This document shows positions 22,006 to 35,633 of a DNA stretch of 64,000 nucleotides, in pieces; the first letter of the stretch is position 1; each line of letters begins with the position of its first letter. Origin of the DNA: Paragorgia papillata (taxonomy: Eukaryota; Cnidaria; Anthozoa; Scleralcyonacea; Coralliidae). The DNA is taken from the NCBI GenBank assembly GCA_035771165.1, contig JAWNZC010000106.1, positions 3,721,501-3,785,500 of the forward strand, given 5' to 3'. Both the position numbers and the translations under genes were made by a program. Under the pieces are notes generated by a model. That model worked only from the letters and a program-made list of their open reading frames with translations, had not been told where the DNA came from and ran no database searches.

Positions 22006-24287
22006 TTACTTTGCAAAATTGTAGTAGGCGGCTGAGCGCACGAAGGTGCCAAAGAAAAATGGAACTGAAGTGTTTTTGAAGCAGTCACAGTATATACACC
22101 AAAATTTGAACACATTGGTTCGTTCATGCATTATTTTAGATGTAACCTATGCACATTACATCCTGCAATGCAACTATTTTGCAAACTAGGAGTGTTACAG
22201 GAAGTGATTTCTCTTATAACATACAACTTGAAACATTTTTAAATTGCAAGTTGCAAAAAAGAAATGCTTTATGTAACAGAGTCTTAATCATCGGATATTT
22301 CAGCTGCTTTAAGACTTGCTTAAAGTGCCTATGCAATGGTTGGGGATTTTACATATTTAGGATATTTGGAACCTTCTGAGAAGATTCGTAATATATCTTC
22401 CTTTTCTAAAATTTCATCTTCATGGACTTTTTGGCTGTTAAAGTTGACGGAAGTGACGTCAAAGGAGGAATCTGCAAAGTGGTTTCATATAGACAAATTC
22501 CTCTTTTGACGTCACTTCCGTCAACTTTAACAGCAAAAAAGTCCACGAAGATGAAATTTTAGAAAAGGAAGATATATTACAAATCTTCTCAGAAGGTTCC
22601 AAATATCCTAAATATGTAAAATCCCCAACCATTGCATAGGCACTTTAAGCACTGCTTAGTAGTTAGTATCCCAGTGTTGAACTGAAAAAACAGTTTTGTT
22701 AATGTTAAATATTATTTCTGTTCATGTTGTGTTACACTGTTGAATAAAGTCATATTTTTGCTAACATGCTTGAATATTCATGGCCATTTCAGTAATTACC
22801 ATAGCATTTTGCTAAATAATAGCCTTGGACTTATACTACTTTGTTAGGGGGGAATACTCATGGATGTTTCAAAACATATTAGAAACTTGGTTGGCTTACA
22901 TCCAGAGGGGATTACAATTTCATGGTATTTTCTGTTAACAAACAAATTAGCCTGCATCGCTGTTCTACTTTCCCAGGGGCATCGGAGGGGGGGGGGGGGG
23001 GCAGGGGGGTTAAGCCCCCCACTTTTTTTTATGTCCCAGATGCTTGCCAAGTTCCCAGCATTTTATTTTTCTGGGGCACCATATCAATGTGGATGTTTGT
23101 TCAGTTTGCTCTAACAGTTTTTGGTCTGTAAGGGGCAGCTAGGGCAATGAAGATTGTTGTGCAACACATCTCAAGGGCACTGAAGTTTTTAATAAAACAA
23201 TCGCAGGTGCCCCAGGGTGCCCCATTGCCTAACTCTCTACACTGGCCTGAGTGCTGGGCACTGCCACCCACAATGAGCAGAACCTAGCCTCCTCTGCAGG
23301 CAACTCTCTGGCTACTCAGAATTGTGACTTTTAATCTGTACGAGCAATGTTTTAGTCGAGATCAGAACTGTGGCTTTTCAACTGTACAGGTAATGTTTTG
23401 GATGAGATCGATCGAGATCTTTATGTTGACAAAATTGTCAGCACCCTTGATTCTAATTCTATCAACACAATGTGATTAGGTTACATATTAGTTATTATCC
23501 ACCTCCTGGGATGTGCTAGCTAAAAGGGCAGGCTTGAATTTGACTAATACATTTATTGGAGAAAAACAACTCAGTAGATAACCAATAATCAAATATGAGC
23601 GAGTTTTAGTATTTGATAGAGCAATTTGCAAATACTGTGAAGTGAAAATATGATTAGTATAAGTTATAAAGGGCTTTACATCACTATATTATTAATATAG
23701 ATTTTCTCACCCATAGACTTGGTAGTGATTTTCTGTATTTTGCCTCAACCGGACAATGAGAATTGACGGGCAACAGTATTGATAAATAAAAATACGAGGA
23801 AACCTGAACATTGACGAAATACAAGAATTACAAACGCTATATGACCGACAATATCGAAGAATACATGTAGATCGACTGTACTCACTGTACTCAGTAAGCT
23901 TGCTCAGCTATAAATGAGCACAGAATAGCGCTAAAAAATGAATATACTGCACTGTTTATAAGTCCAGACAAACTATTGTACTGTTTCTTGTCCTCTGTCT
24001 TTGCAAGTTGTGAGTTGTCCATCTCAGATTCTTGTTCCAAAATTGCGTTAAATCTCGGCGTCTGTGCACGTAGATACATGTGAGCGTATTTTCGATCAAA
24101 ACAGAACTTCTATTAAAATGAAAATGAATGAGTCATCACTCAAAATTGTTGCAAAATTCTTGCAAAGCCTGACGGGAGGTATGAGTCATAATCGCAAAAT
24201 CGTGACTACCAAAAAAACCAACAGAATTTGAAACGGGCAACAAATTAAGACTCGTCCTACCACAGGTAGCCCGAGTAATAATTACTT
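22006..24287 (+). other. P-like element interior without coding sequence
   Basis: It holds the TTAA MITE 22324-22644 and a G-run with C-run hairpin near 22985-23025 (GGGGGG..TTAAGCCCCCC). The remaining sequence, about 23100-24280, has no recognised coding potential and may be an old intron or inserted repeat. Confidence 0.5.
22324..22644. mobile_element. TTAA-flanked fold-back MITE (AGTGCCTATGCAATGG termini)
   Basis: Nearly perfect arms of about 145 bp meet around a short centre. TTAA flanks both ends (22320-22323, 22645-22648). It is inserted inside the P-like element, so it is the younger insertion. Confidence 0.88.
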
Positions 24288-24600
24288 TCTTTGGTTAAGA
24301 ATTCCTGCCTTTGTCAAGGGTTGCCAGAAGATGATGACACCAAAGCTGTAGTTGTGGATCCAAACACAGCAATTGCTGTCCATACTCCAGGAATAATTGT
24401 TCGCCAATTGTCTGAAATTCTGTTTGAGTCATCCATTTCATTTCGTTCTCCTGACTGCCAAATGATACTGCAGGATGGGGCATAAGTGAATCTTTAGAGA
24501 AGGACCTTCTTAAAATAATGGGAGAGCAAAATCTTGAAGCTACTCCTCACATGAAGTTTTTTTGGGAGCAGCAGTCATCTGAGAAAATTGCAAGCTGAGA
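24288..24600 (+). pseudogene. P-like transposase, segment before the catalytic domain (frameshifted)
   Basis: Fragments in different frames read CLCQGLPEDDDTKAVVV, SFRSPDCQMILQDG and LLKIMGEQNLEATPHMKFFW. In THAP9-like transposases this cysteine-containing, Lys-rich piece precedes the H-P-x-x-I-R-F start of the catalytic part. A stop at 24483-24485 and a shift near 24585 break continuity with the downstream frame. Confidence 0.65.
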
Positions 24601-26090
24601 AAATGGGAAGAAGATACCATCCTCAAATTATTCGATTTGCTTTGTCGCTGCATGGCAAGTCACCTGCTGCTTATAGAGAGCTGAGGGATAGTGGTGCTTT
24701 AATTCTTCCTAGTGAACGGGTGCTTAGAGATTATAAGAATTATTTCAAGCCAAAGGCTGGGATAAACAAAGAAAATATTGAATGTCTATGTGAAATAACA
24801 TCTTCCTTTTCTGGTGTCCAACGATATGTGGCTCTCGTCATGGACGAGATGAAAATTCAGTCAAATCTTGTTTTTGACAAGTATTCTGGTGATTTGATTG
24901 GTTTTGATCTTGAGGATCCAATGACTAACTATGCCAACCTTACTGAAGAAGATGCTATGGCATCCCATGCCTTGGCATTTCTTGTAAGAGGATTGTGCAC
25001 TGACCTCAAACATGTCATTGCGTATTTTTCTAGAGGAAATGTCACTTCTTACCAGTTAATGTCAATGTTCTGGAAAGTTGTTTCCATTCTCGAGCTACCA
25101 TTAAATCTTTGGGTCTGTGCTGCTGTAAATTATGGGGCTTCTCCAAACCGCAAGTTTTTCCGTCTTCATACCAAATTGGCAGTCGACTTGAAGTGTGATG
25201 TTGTATATAAGGCACCTAACCTTTTTGCAATGTCACGCTTCATTTATTTCTTTGCAGATTCTCCTCATTTGATGAAGACAGCCCGTAATTGCCTGTATAA
25301 TTCTGGATCAGGTTCCTGTAGTCGCTTCATGTGGAATGATGGGAAATATCTTCTTTTCAAGCACATAGCAGATATCTTTTACAATGACCAAGAATTTGGT
25401 TTGCATACTTTGCCAAAGCTGACCATGGACCACATCGTGCTTACCTCCTACAGCAAGATGAAGGTGAAGCTGGAAACCCAAGTCCTCAGTCGGTCTGTGG
25501 CTGTATCCTTGGAGGAAACTGGTAATGAAGAGATCCTGGGAACTGCACAGTTCTGTATGATGATGAATGATTTCTTTGACTGCACAAATGTAAGGTCACC
25601 GACTGAGCATGTCAGGAAGAGAAATCAGTTCATCAAACCATACACAGCGCAAGATGATGAAAGATTTACCTGGCTGAAAGATGTCTTCTTACAGTACCTG
25701 GAGAACTGGAGGAAGAGTACACTTGCACGCCCAGGAGATTACTCTCCTGAAGCCAAAGGGGAAATGTTCCTGACCATCCAAACGTATGAAGGCTTGAAGA
25801 TATCCGTGTATGCCCATATCGAGGCGATCCAGTTTCTTCTTGGTGAGGGGTTCGAGTATGTCATGAGTGAGCGACTTATGCAGGATGTACTTGAAGATTA
25901 CTTTGGGCACCAAAGGGCAAAAGGTGGACGGTCAGACAACCCGACAGCTCAGCAATTTGGTTACAATGATTTAACAATTGCAGCCCAAAAAGATATTGCA
26001 CCAGTTGTTAGAGGTAATGTTGGAGGCCAATATGAGAAACAGAAATGGTATAAAGTCAGTGATGAACCGGTGAGAAAACGGGAAAAATAG
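24588..26090 (+). pseudogene. P-element/THAP9-like transposase catalytic domain
   Basis: This 500-codon frame starts just before HPQIIRFALSLHGKSPAAYR and continues with LRDSGALILPSERVLRDYKN. The RNase H-like fold follows: VMDEMKI (first Asp, residue 86), GASPNRKFFRLH and FFADSPHLMKTARN (Asp 224). It ends with the family block EDYFGHQRAKGG and NPTAQQFGY. The residue before GASPNRKF is Tyr 182 (TAT 25131-25133), where relatives usually carry Asp; if aligned correctly, a catalytic acid is lost. No ATG was chosen with confidence, since it is the 3' part of a multi-exon gene. A polyadenylation-type AT-rich region follows. Confidence 0.88.
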
Positions 26091-26433
26091 TTGACCTGCA
26101 GATCTAGAACTTAACTTGTTCAAACACTTTTTAGAATTACATGTACTCTAATTTTCTTGTTCATTACTACAATCCAGGTCAAATTTCTTGAGAGAGAACA
26201 TGTATCTAAATCTTTGATGCAACATCTTGTTTTCCATAAACTGTGTTTGGACCCAATTCCTTATACAAAAGTATATACATAGTATACAGTATATGTATAC
26301 TGTAGCATGTTCCTCTAATTCAATGTTTTATGACCCTTTTGGGAGACTTCTTATGCAACATTAAATTAAAGTGAGGAAACATCAGTTTATTAAAAAATAT
26401 TGAAAATGTGGGATTTGTTACATGTACTTATGT

Positions 26434-26709
26434 AACCTCTCTCCTCCACAGAGGCTTCTTGAGCTCTTCAATATATAGGGGTTTAATATTGCAGGGGTTT
26501 ATAGACTATTAGAATAGAGCATAGAGTAAGCGGTATCGAGAGGGTAATGGGGAGTTTTCCTCATTTCCCCCCATTACCCTCTACCGCATTATGCAATCTC
26601 CATAAATTAATTACTCTGTGCTCTACAGTCTATAAACCCGTGCAATATTAAACCCATATATATTGAAGAGGTCAAAAAAGCTCAAGAAGCCTCTGCGGAG
26701 GAGAGATTA
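26434..26709. mobile_element. Fold-back MITE, ~275 bp, nested in the P-like element
   Basis: Left CTCTCCTCCACAGAGGCTTC pairs with right GAAGCCTCTGCGGAGGAGAG, and GGGTTTAATATTGCAGGGGT with its partner. The centre is GGTAATGGGGAG..CCCCATTACC. No clear duplication was seen. Confidence 0.8.
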
Positions 26710-28480
<1,771 letters not shown>

Positions 28481-29245
28481 TTCCGCATCACGTGATTTTT
28501 TCCCGCTTTGATCCCCGACATCATTTGCCGCCCCTTTGAAGATTGCCGGCTACCCTAACCAGTCTCCCTTCTATTAACCATGGTTCCAGTTGCTTGCAAA
28601 AAAATTTCTTGTTGGAAAATTAACTGACTATAATAGCAGTAATAAATAAACAAAGAAATTACGACAATGTGTAGTCATAACATTGTAATTTTGATCTTGC
28701 TCGTGCAATTAACGATTTTACACTACTCGTGATATTTGAAAATTTATCCATTTGCACTCGCCTACGGTTCTTGCAATTTTGGTTCAATTTTCAACTATCA
28801 CTCGTAGTGTAAAATCATTAATTGCACTCGCTATCATATGATTACCTATACTAAAAATATATATTTAGTTATTATTATTTGCTCATACTTAATCTGTACG
28901 AACGCAGATTGTAACATAACATGTCTACAAGCAACCTTGTTACAACTTGTCATCAAGATTGTATTAGAATTTACTCGCAGCGCTTGCTCGTTTTGTAAGA
29001 CAACCATGCAAAAAGTTGTTTGCAAGTTTGTACCAAGTTGTTGTAATCGTCAAGACTTGCTATAGGTCTGTTGCGAACAAACTTGCAAACAAGCTGTGAG
29101 ATTTCTACGTGTGCATGAACAACAATAGGCTTGCCACAAGTCGACCACTACTACACCAAATTGCGCGCGCGGGAAAAGTGGGAAGGATTTTGGAAAATCT
29201 AGCACAAAAATTACATCCCAAGAAACTAAAATACTATACACTCAC

Positions 29246-29314
29246 CAGTCTAAGTCTTAAATCAAGTGCATCCTGAAGAAACGCCTTGCTTTTTTTATCA
29301 GCAGGATGACTTTC
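29246..29314 (-). CDS. MED12: MED12 exon d (AL.LRLRL block)
   Basis: This 69-bp exon encodes 23 residues ending FLQDALDLRLRL, matching the MED12 motif H-E-A-L-K-L-R-L-N-L. The acceptor is tttgtatag and the donor GTGAGT; phase is 0 at both ends. The next exon starts VGVMF, so the join reads LRLRL-VGVMF, reproducing the family's L-R-L-N-L-V-G-G-M-F across a 9.6-kb intron. A 20.5-kb intron with two LTR retrotransposons separates it from exon c. Because it is tiny, a gene predictor could easily miss it. Confidence 0.85.
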
Positions 29315-30147
29315 CTATACAAAGTTTTAAAAAATGTTGTTTTAGCTATCACCATACATTTCAATTTTCAATATTCCTAGTGAGGAAAACACTCGCATCT
29401 ATATAATAATTTAATATTACCACGTATATAGGTAGCGTTCTTGGTAGCTGAAGTCAATTGGGACTATGCCCTGTTCAGCCACTTATTGCCACTATATGGT
29501 ATTGAAGTGATTAAAACAACACAAAATTTTGATATCTACTTTATTCATAATCATTTGGATTTCGCATCAAGACAAAGTGAAAGTGAAGGCAAGAAGTTTG
29601 CATGCATTTCTCGACATTCAAATCAAAAGAACAATGAACCAACTAGAAATACAGTACATGAGTACACATGCAAATGGTGAACCCATATTATTAAATGTTC
29701 TAATTTTAATATTGAAATTAGAATGTTTAGACTAGACTCACTAGAGGGGGTTTATTGATTTTAAGCCAAAAGGGGCTTATTAGAGGGAGTGTTGTACAGT
29801 ATTTAAGGCATGCAGGGGCATAATAGAGTGAGTGACCATAATATAGGGAGCTTTATTTAATTTCCCAACTCAGAGAGAAGGCGGGGGTGGGGGGCTTAAC
29901 CATATTTAACAAAATAATAAACTCTACTCAAGCTATTAACTGTTTGCTTTCCATAGATAGCCGCATAGGTATACTTAAGATTTTAGTTTTTATTGCGGCT
30001 ACAGATCGCGTTTTATTCGCAACCACGCAGCGCTATGTCAACACGGATGTTTTTAACTCTTTACTATTTGCCTGACTATATTTCGTCTATGGTTTCGTCA
30101 AGCCACAGATAGCCCAAACAGTGAAATCAAAGTAGTGTGCTGCGTAG

Positions 30148-30676
30148 TGTTACGGATATGCCTATCCTAAGACAGTTAATTAACTAGACGTTATTTGATC
30201 ACTGAATTACTTAATAAGTACTTGTAACCAATTAGTAATACTTATGACTTGGCATGAGTCAGCTATGATGTCATTTAGTAATTACGTAAATATATTATAT
30301 ATAGAATGAAGTATGTTACTATAATTATATACTCTAGAAACTATATAAGCAGCCATCGAACATATATCAGGCATGCATATGTATGAGAGTGAGCTATATG
30401 TATCAAAGTGGTTACGAAGTCAGTCCTGGAGTTCCTGCCGTTGGTTTTATTATTCCTTCCTTTTCAAGTCCATACGGATTGTTAACCTGTGTCGGAATCT
30501 CCTATTGACTGTTTCGTTGTGTCCAGACGACAGATAAGTTTCTGAACTTTAGTTTAGTTTTAATCTTTATAGACATTTTCAATATCTGTTCTAAGTTTCT
30601 TGTTAATTAAATAAATAATTGTAAAAACCAAACAGCTGAGGTTACACTTTTTGTTGCGTATAGCGGTCACGTAACA
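30148..30676 (+). repeat. 5' LTR of the Gmr1-like element
   Basis: TGTTACGGATATG..GTCACGTAACA, with TG..CA ends. It contains an ACTATATAAGCAGCC TATA-like box near 30340, a plausible U3 promoter, and AATAAATAATTGT near the 3' part as a possible poly(A) signal. It differs from the 3' LTR at two positions seen (ACTGAATTAC/ACTGAACTAC; GTGTCCAGAC/GTGTGCAGAC). Confidence 0.95.
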
Positions 30677-30696
30677 ATTGGGGGCTCAGGCGGGAA
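30677..30696 (+). promoter_or_regulatory. Putative primer binding site (tRNA-Pro-like)
   Basis: Immediately after the LTR, ATTGGGGGCTCAGGCGGGAA begins with TGGGGGCTC, matching the 3' end complement of proline tRNA as used by many retroelements. The second half diverges, so primer identity is tentative. Confidence 0.55.
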
Positions 30697-30831
30697 CGTA
30701 TACGTTAGTGTCTCGGGAAAGAGTACGTTAGTGTCCGGGGAATTTCATTCAAATCAAAGTTCGGTAACTTTTGATATTTTTTTTATTCGGAGGTAAATTT
30801 CGAATTTGTGTGAGCTCAGCTATTTGATAAA

Positions 30832-31629
30832 ATGTCAGAATTTAATCCTGAGCAGTTTATGTTAGAGCCCGATCAAGAGGTTTTTAATAAATTGAGAAAG
30901 GATGACCTGATCTCATTAGGTAATCATTTAAGTATAGAGGTAAAAAGTTCTATGGTAAAGAAGGACATGCAAAAGACAATTATGGAACACTTAGTTAAAT
31001 CTGAATACTTTGAGGAAAGTGTTTTAAATTTGTATAAGAATCCCGATGCAAATCCAGAAATAGAAATAGAAAGAATGAAATTTGCAATGGAAGCAGAAAG
31101 AATGAAATTGGAATTAAAGAAATTAGAAATGGAGAGAGATAGAGAAAGGGAAAGAGAAGATAGAGAAAGGGAAAGAGAAGATAAAGATAGAGAAAAGGAA
31201 AGAGAAGATAGAGAAAGAGAAGAGAGATTAGAAAAGCAGAAATTTGAGTTGGAAATGAGAAAAATAGAGTTGCAAGGAAAATTGGGATCTGTTCATACTG
31301 GAACCAAACTAGATTAGAGTTTTGATGTTACTAAGCACATTAGAATGGTTCCACCTTTCCAGGAACGGGATGTCGATAAGTATTTTTTACATTTTGAAAA
31401 AATAGCCGAAAATCTTAAGTGCCAAAGAAAATTGGACAATGTTATTGCAAAGTGTTTTAGTTGGAAAAGCTCGTGATATTTACGCACAGCTTTCGTTAGA
31501 TATAGCTTCGGAATACGATACCGTTAAGGAATTGATTCTTAAGGGGTACGAGTTGGTCCCTGAGGCATTAGAAATTTTGAAAAAACGGGTAGGCAGACCT
31601 ATTTAGAATTCGCTAGAGAAAAAGAGCAA
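30832..31629 (+). pseudogene. Gmr1-like gag, N-terminal half (broken)
   Basis: ATG at 30832 opens 161 codons: an acidic N-terminus, then a charged (R-E)n/(E-R-E-D)n coiled-coil segment. A TAG at 31315-31317 interrupts it, but the same frame continues with capsid-like sequence (HIRMVPPFQERDVDKYFLHF). A frameshift near 31440 moves to a frame reading LLQSVLVGKARDIYAQLS, and another near 31580 leads into the frame of the long pol ORF (YLEFAREKEQLFDRW). Gag forms the capsid of the virus-like particle. Confidence 0.8.
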
Positions 31630-34600
31630 TTGTTTGATCGCTGGTGTGCCTCCGAAAAATCCGATAAGGAATACGACCAATTGAGACAATTGATTTTGAT
31701 TGAAGAATTTAAAAGATGCATTCAAAGTGATATATGCGTATTTCTAAATGAACAAAAGGCGACAACCTTAACAGCTGCCGCGCGTTTGGCCGACGATTTC
31801 ATTTTAACACATAAGGTTTCATTCACAAATAAGGCGCCACAGTCTTGGTCTTTTCGAGGCAATAATTCTTCATCATTTGATAGCAAGCGTGTATTTGGTG
31901 CTAAGAACCTGTCAAAGGAATATTCAGATAATTTTAATCCTGACGCTAAAAAGTCCAAACCACCCACTGCTAGATTTGAACCACCTTCTCAAGGCAAGCC
32001 TTCAAACTCTCCTTTTAACAACATAGTTTGTAGTTATTGTAGAAAGAATGGTCATGTAATATCAGATTGCTACAAATTGAAACGGAGACAACAAGAGCAA
32101 GGTGAAGTAAAACCCAATGGCTGTACTTCAAAACAGTCCATGCGTGACAATGTGCAAGACACATCTGTCATTAAGCCACTTCCTTCTCTTAACTGTGAGG
32201 TTAAGCCCTCTTTTGATCCTATTATGGAAGTCTTTCAACCATTTATTCATAATGGTTTCATATCACTTACAAGTGATCTGTCAAAAACAGTTCCTATTAA
32301 AATTTTAAGAGATACTGGGGCTTCCCAATCTCTTTTGTTGGCAGATACTTTACCATTTTCTCAGGAGTCTTACTCTGGTAAGAATGTTTTGATTAGAGGA
32401 GTAAATTCTGATACGTTCAGTTCTCAACAATTACACAAAGTCAATTTGTCGTCAGACCTAGTGTCTGGTACCGTTCTATTGGGTATTAAAACGACTTTAC
32501 CATTCGAGGGAATTCATCTACTTCTCGGCAATGACCTTGCAGGCGAGAAGGTAGTCGTTAACCCAATTTTGACTGATAAACCGTGTGTAAATCAAACTCC
32601 TGATCCTATTGAGCGAGAAATTTCAGATTTATATCCCGCATGTGCGGTAACTCGAGCCATGCGTAAGCAGAAGCAATTAGAACATGACGCTAGTGAAGAC
32701 GTCATCGATATGTCAGACACCTTTCTTGGCCAAGCTTTCGAAGGCGTTAATTCAACATCTGAATCGTCTCAAGCAACCTTTTCAAAGCCAAATCTTATTA
32801 ATGCACAACAAAATGATCCTGAGATCTCTGTCTTATTTCATAAAGCAGTTGACGAGGCCGAAATTGCGAAGAATCCGGTCTGCTACTTTATTAAAAACGA
32901 TATTTTAATGAGAAAGTGGAGACCGCCTGATGTTTCGGCAGACGATGAGTGGTGTGTCAGATATCAGATCGTTGTGCCAAAGACCTACTGGTCTGACATA
33001 CTTAGCCTAGCGCATGAAACCCCCCTTTCTGGCCATTTAGGTGTTACCAAAACGTATCTCAAAATTCTGAGTCATTTCTACTGGCCAAATCTTAGACGAG
33101 ATGTAGTGCAATTTTGTAAAACTTGCCACACTTGTCAGGTTGTTGGGAAACCAAATCAGGTGAATCCAAAAGCCCATTTACAGCCAATTCGAGCCTTCGA
33201 GGAGCCGTTTAGTAGAGTAATTGTAGATTGTGTTGGCCCATTACCTAAGACTAAGGCAGGCAATCAATATCTGTTGACCATTATGTGCGCTTCTACAAGG
33301 TTCCCTGAAGCTATACCTTTGAGAAATATTAAGGCAAAAACCATTGTTAAGGCCTTAATTAAATTCTGCACTTTAGTTGGCCTTCCTAAGTCTATTCAAT
33401 CGGACCAAGGTTCAAATTTCATGTCTGGAATTTTTCAACAGGTGATGCACGAGTTAGGCATCAAGCAGTATAAATCTACTGCCGATCATCCTGAAAGTCA
33501 GGGTGCTCTCGAAAGGTTTCACCAAACTTTAAAAAACATGACGAGAACCTATTGCCTCGACACACAAAAAGACTGGGATGACGGCATCCATTTACTTTTA
33601 TTCGCTGCTCGAGAGTCAGTTCAAGAATCTCTGGGCTTTAGCCCATTTGAGTTAGTTTTCGGACATACGGTTAGAGGACCACTTAAACTCCTAAAAGAAA
33701 AATTCCTTTCGGAAGATAGCGGTTCGTTAAATCTTTTGCAGTACGTTTCGGACTTTCGCACAAAACTTACGAAAGCATGTGATCTAGCTAGGACAAATCT
33801 TCGATCAACACAGAAAAACATGAAAAATAGGTTTGATCGAAACGCAGTAAACCGCAAATTTAAACGCGGTGATAAGGTTCTTGCATTGCTCCCAGTTCCT
33901 GGAAATTCCCTTCAGGCTAGGTATTTTGGTCCCTATATTGTAGACAAGAAAGAGAGTGATTTAAATTATGTCCTAATAACTCCAGATAGGCGTAAACAAA
34001 AACAGTTGTGCCATGTAAATATGTTAAAGCCGTATTACGATAATGATAGGGTAATACATTCTGTAAATGTAGTGAGTTCTGAGTCTGATAAAGACAAAGA
34101 CGATGTAGACCTAGGAGAACTTTCTAGTCTGTCTGCCACATCAAAACTCAACAACTCTGATGTCCTACATAATCTGGATTCCAAGCTATCTCATCTTCCA
34201 CCGAATCAACGTCAAGATCTTCAGAACCTGGTTAAAGAATTCGAACACCTTTTTCCAGATATTCCTACCAGAACAGACAAAATTTTCCACGATGTCGACG
34301 TTGGTGATGCTAAACCAGTGAAACAAAATCCCTACAGGTTAAACCCAGTGAAGCAGAAATACCTACGTGAGGAGGTTCAATATCTTTTGGAAAACGACTT
34401 CATAGAACCAAGTCAAAGTAATTGGAGCTCTCCATGTATCCTGGTGCCGAAACCTGATGGAAGCTATCGTATGTGTACCGATTACCGAAAAGTCAATAAT
34501 GTGACTAAGTCGGATACATTTCCAATCCCACGAATGGATGATTGTATCGATAAAATTGGAAAAGCCAATTAGTACGTCACCAAGTTTGATTTATTGAAAG

Positions 34601-35571
34601 GATTTTGGCAAGTTCCACTTACTGATCGTGCCAAAGAAATCTCAGCCTTTGTTACCCCAGAGGGTTTGTTCCAGTACAAGGTCATGCCATTTGGAATGAG
34701 AAATTCGCCAGCCACCTCTCAACGTCTCGTTAATAGCATCATTTCTGGCATGGACGGTTGCGAAGCGTACATCGACGATATCATCATTTACAGCAATACC
34801 TGGGAAGAACATCTAAAGATCACCCGAGAGTTCTTCAGGAGGTTCAGCAAGGCAAAACTGACCATCAATTTGATCAAAAGTGAGTTTGGGTGTGCACATG
34901 TCACCTATTTGGGTCATGTTGTTGGTCAGGGTTATGTAAAGCCTGTTGATGCCAAAATAAGTTGTATTTCAGAGTTTCCTAGACCTTCGTCAAAGAAACA
35001 GTTGATGCGTTTCCTGGGTATGGCTGGTTATTACAGAAAGTTCTGTCCAAATTTCTCCACCATCACTGAGCCTTTGACTCAGCTACTTCGCAAGAACGCT
35101 AAATATATTTGGACAGATCAATGTGAACTGGCGTTTGGAAACCTTAGAGCCATGTTGAAAAGTGCTCCCGTTCTGTCAGCTCCAGATTTCAACCATCCAT
35201 TTAAGTTAGCTGTGGATGCAAGTGATGTAGCTGCTGGTGCTGTTTTGCTCCAAGAAGATGAAGACGGGATTGACCATTCGGTGTGCTATTTTTCCAGAAA
35301 GTTCAACAAACACCAGAGAAACTATTCGACAATCGAAAAGTAATGTTTAGCTCTGGTTTTCGCTTTACAGCATTTTGAAGTTTATGTCTCTTCCTCAAGT
35401 CTGCCGATCGTTGTATTCAGTGATCATAATCCTTTGGTATTCCTCCACAAGCTGAAGAACAAGAATCAACGCCTATTGCGATGGAGTCTAGTTTTACAAG
35501 AATATAATTTGGAAATCAGACATATTAAAGGAAAAGACAATTTGATTGCGGACTGTCTTTCTAGGCCATAG
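31630..35571 (+). pseudogene. Gmr1-like gag C-terminus and pol: CCHC, PR, INT, RT, RNase H
   Basis: One frame of 1,314 codons interrupted by TAG at 34570-34572 and TAA at 35341-35343. Order by residue: capsid C-terminus (SCAN-related, LFDRWCASEKSDKEY); zinc knuckle C-x2-C-x4-H-x4-C near 133-147; protease RDTGASQS near 227; integrase HHCC near 462-500; catalytic Asp near 533, Asp in SDQGSN near 592, Glu in ALERFHQ near 628 (35 residues apart); chromatin-free linker; RT from about 900 (SSPCILVPKPDGSYRM, YIDD at 34768); RNase H with YFSRKFNKHQRNYSTIEK and, after TAA, QHFEVYVSS..IRHIKGKDNLIADCLSRP. The first stop cuts RT between fingers and palm; the second cuts RNase H. Confidence 0.93.
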
Positions 35572-35633
35572 ACATGGTTAAACATTTTATATTCTAAAAA
35601 AGAAAGTTCTATCAAACTTCTTTTTTTCTTTAA

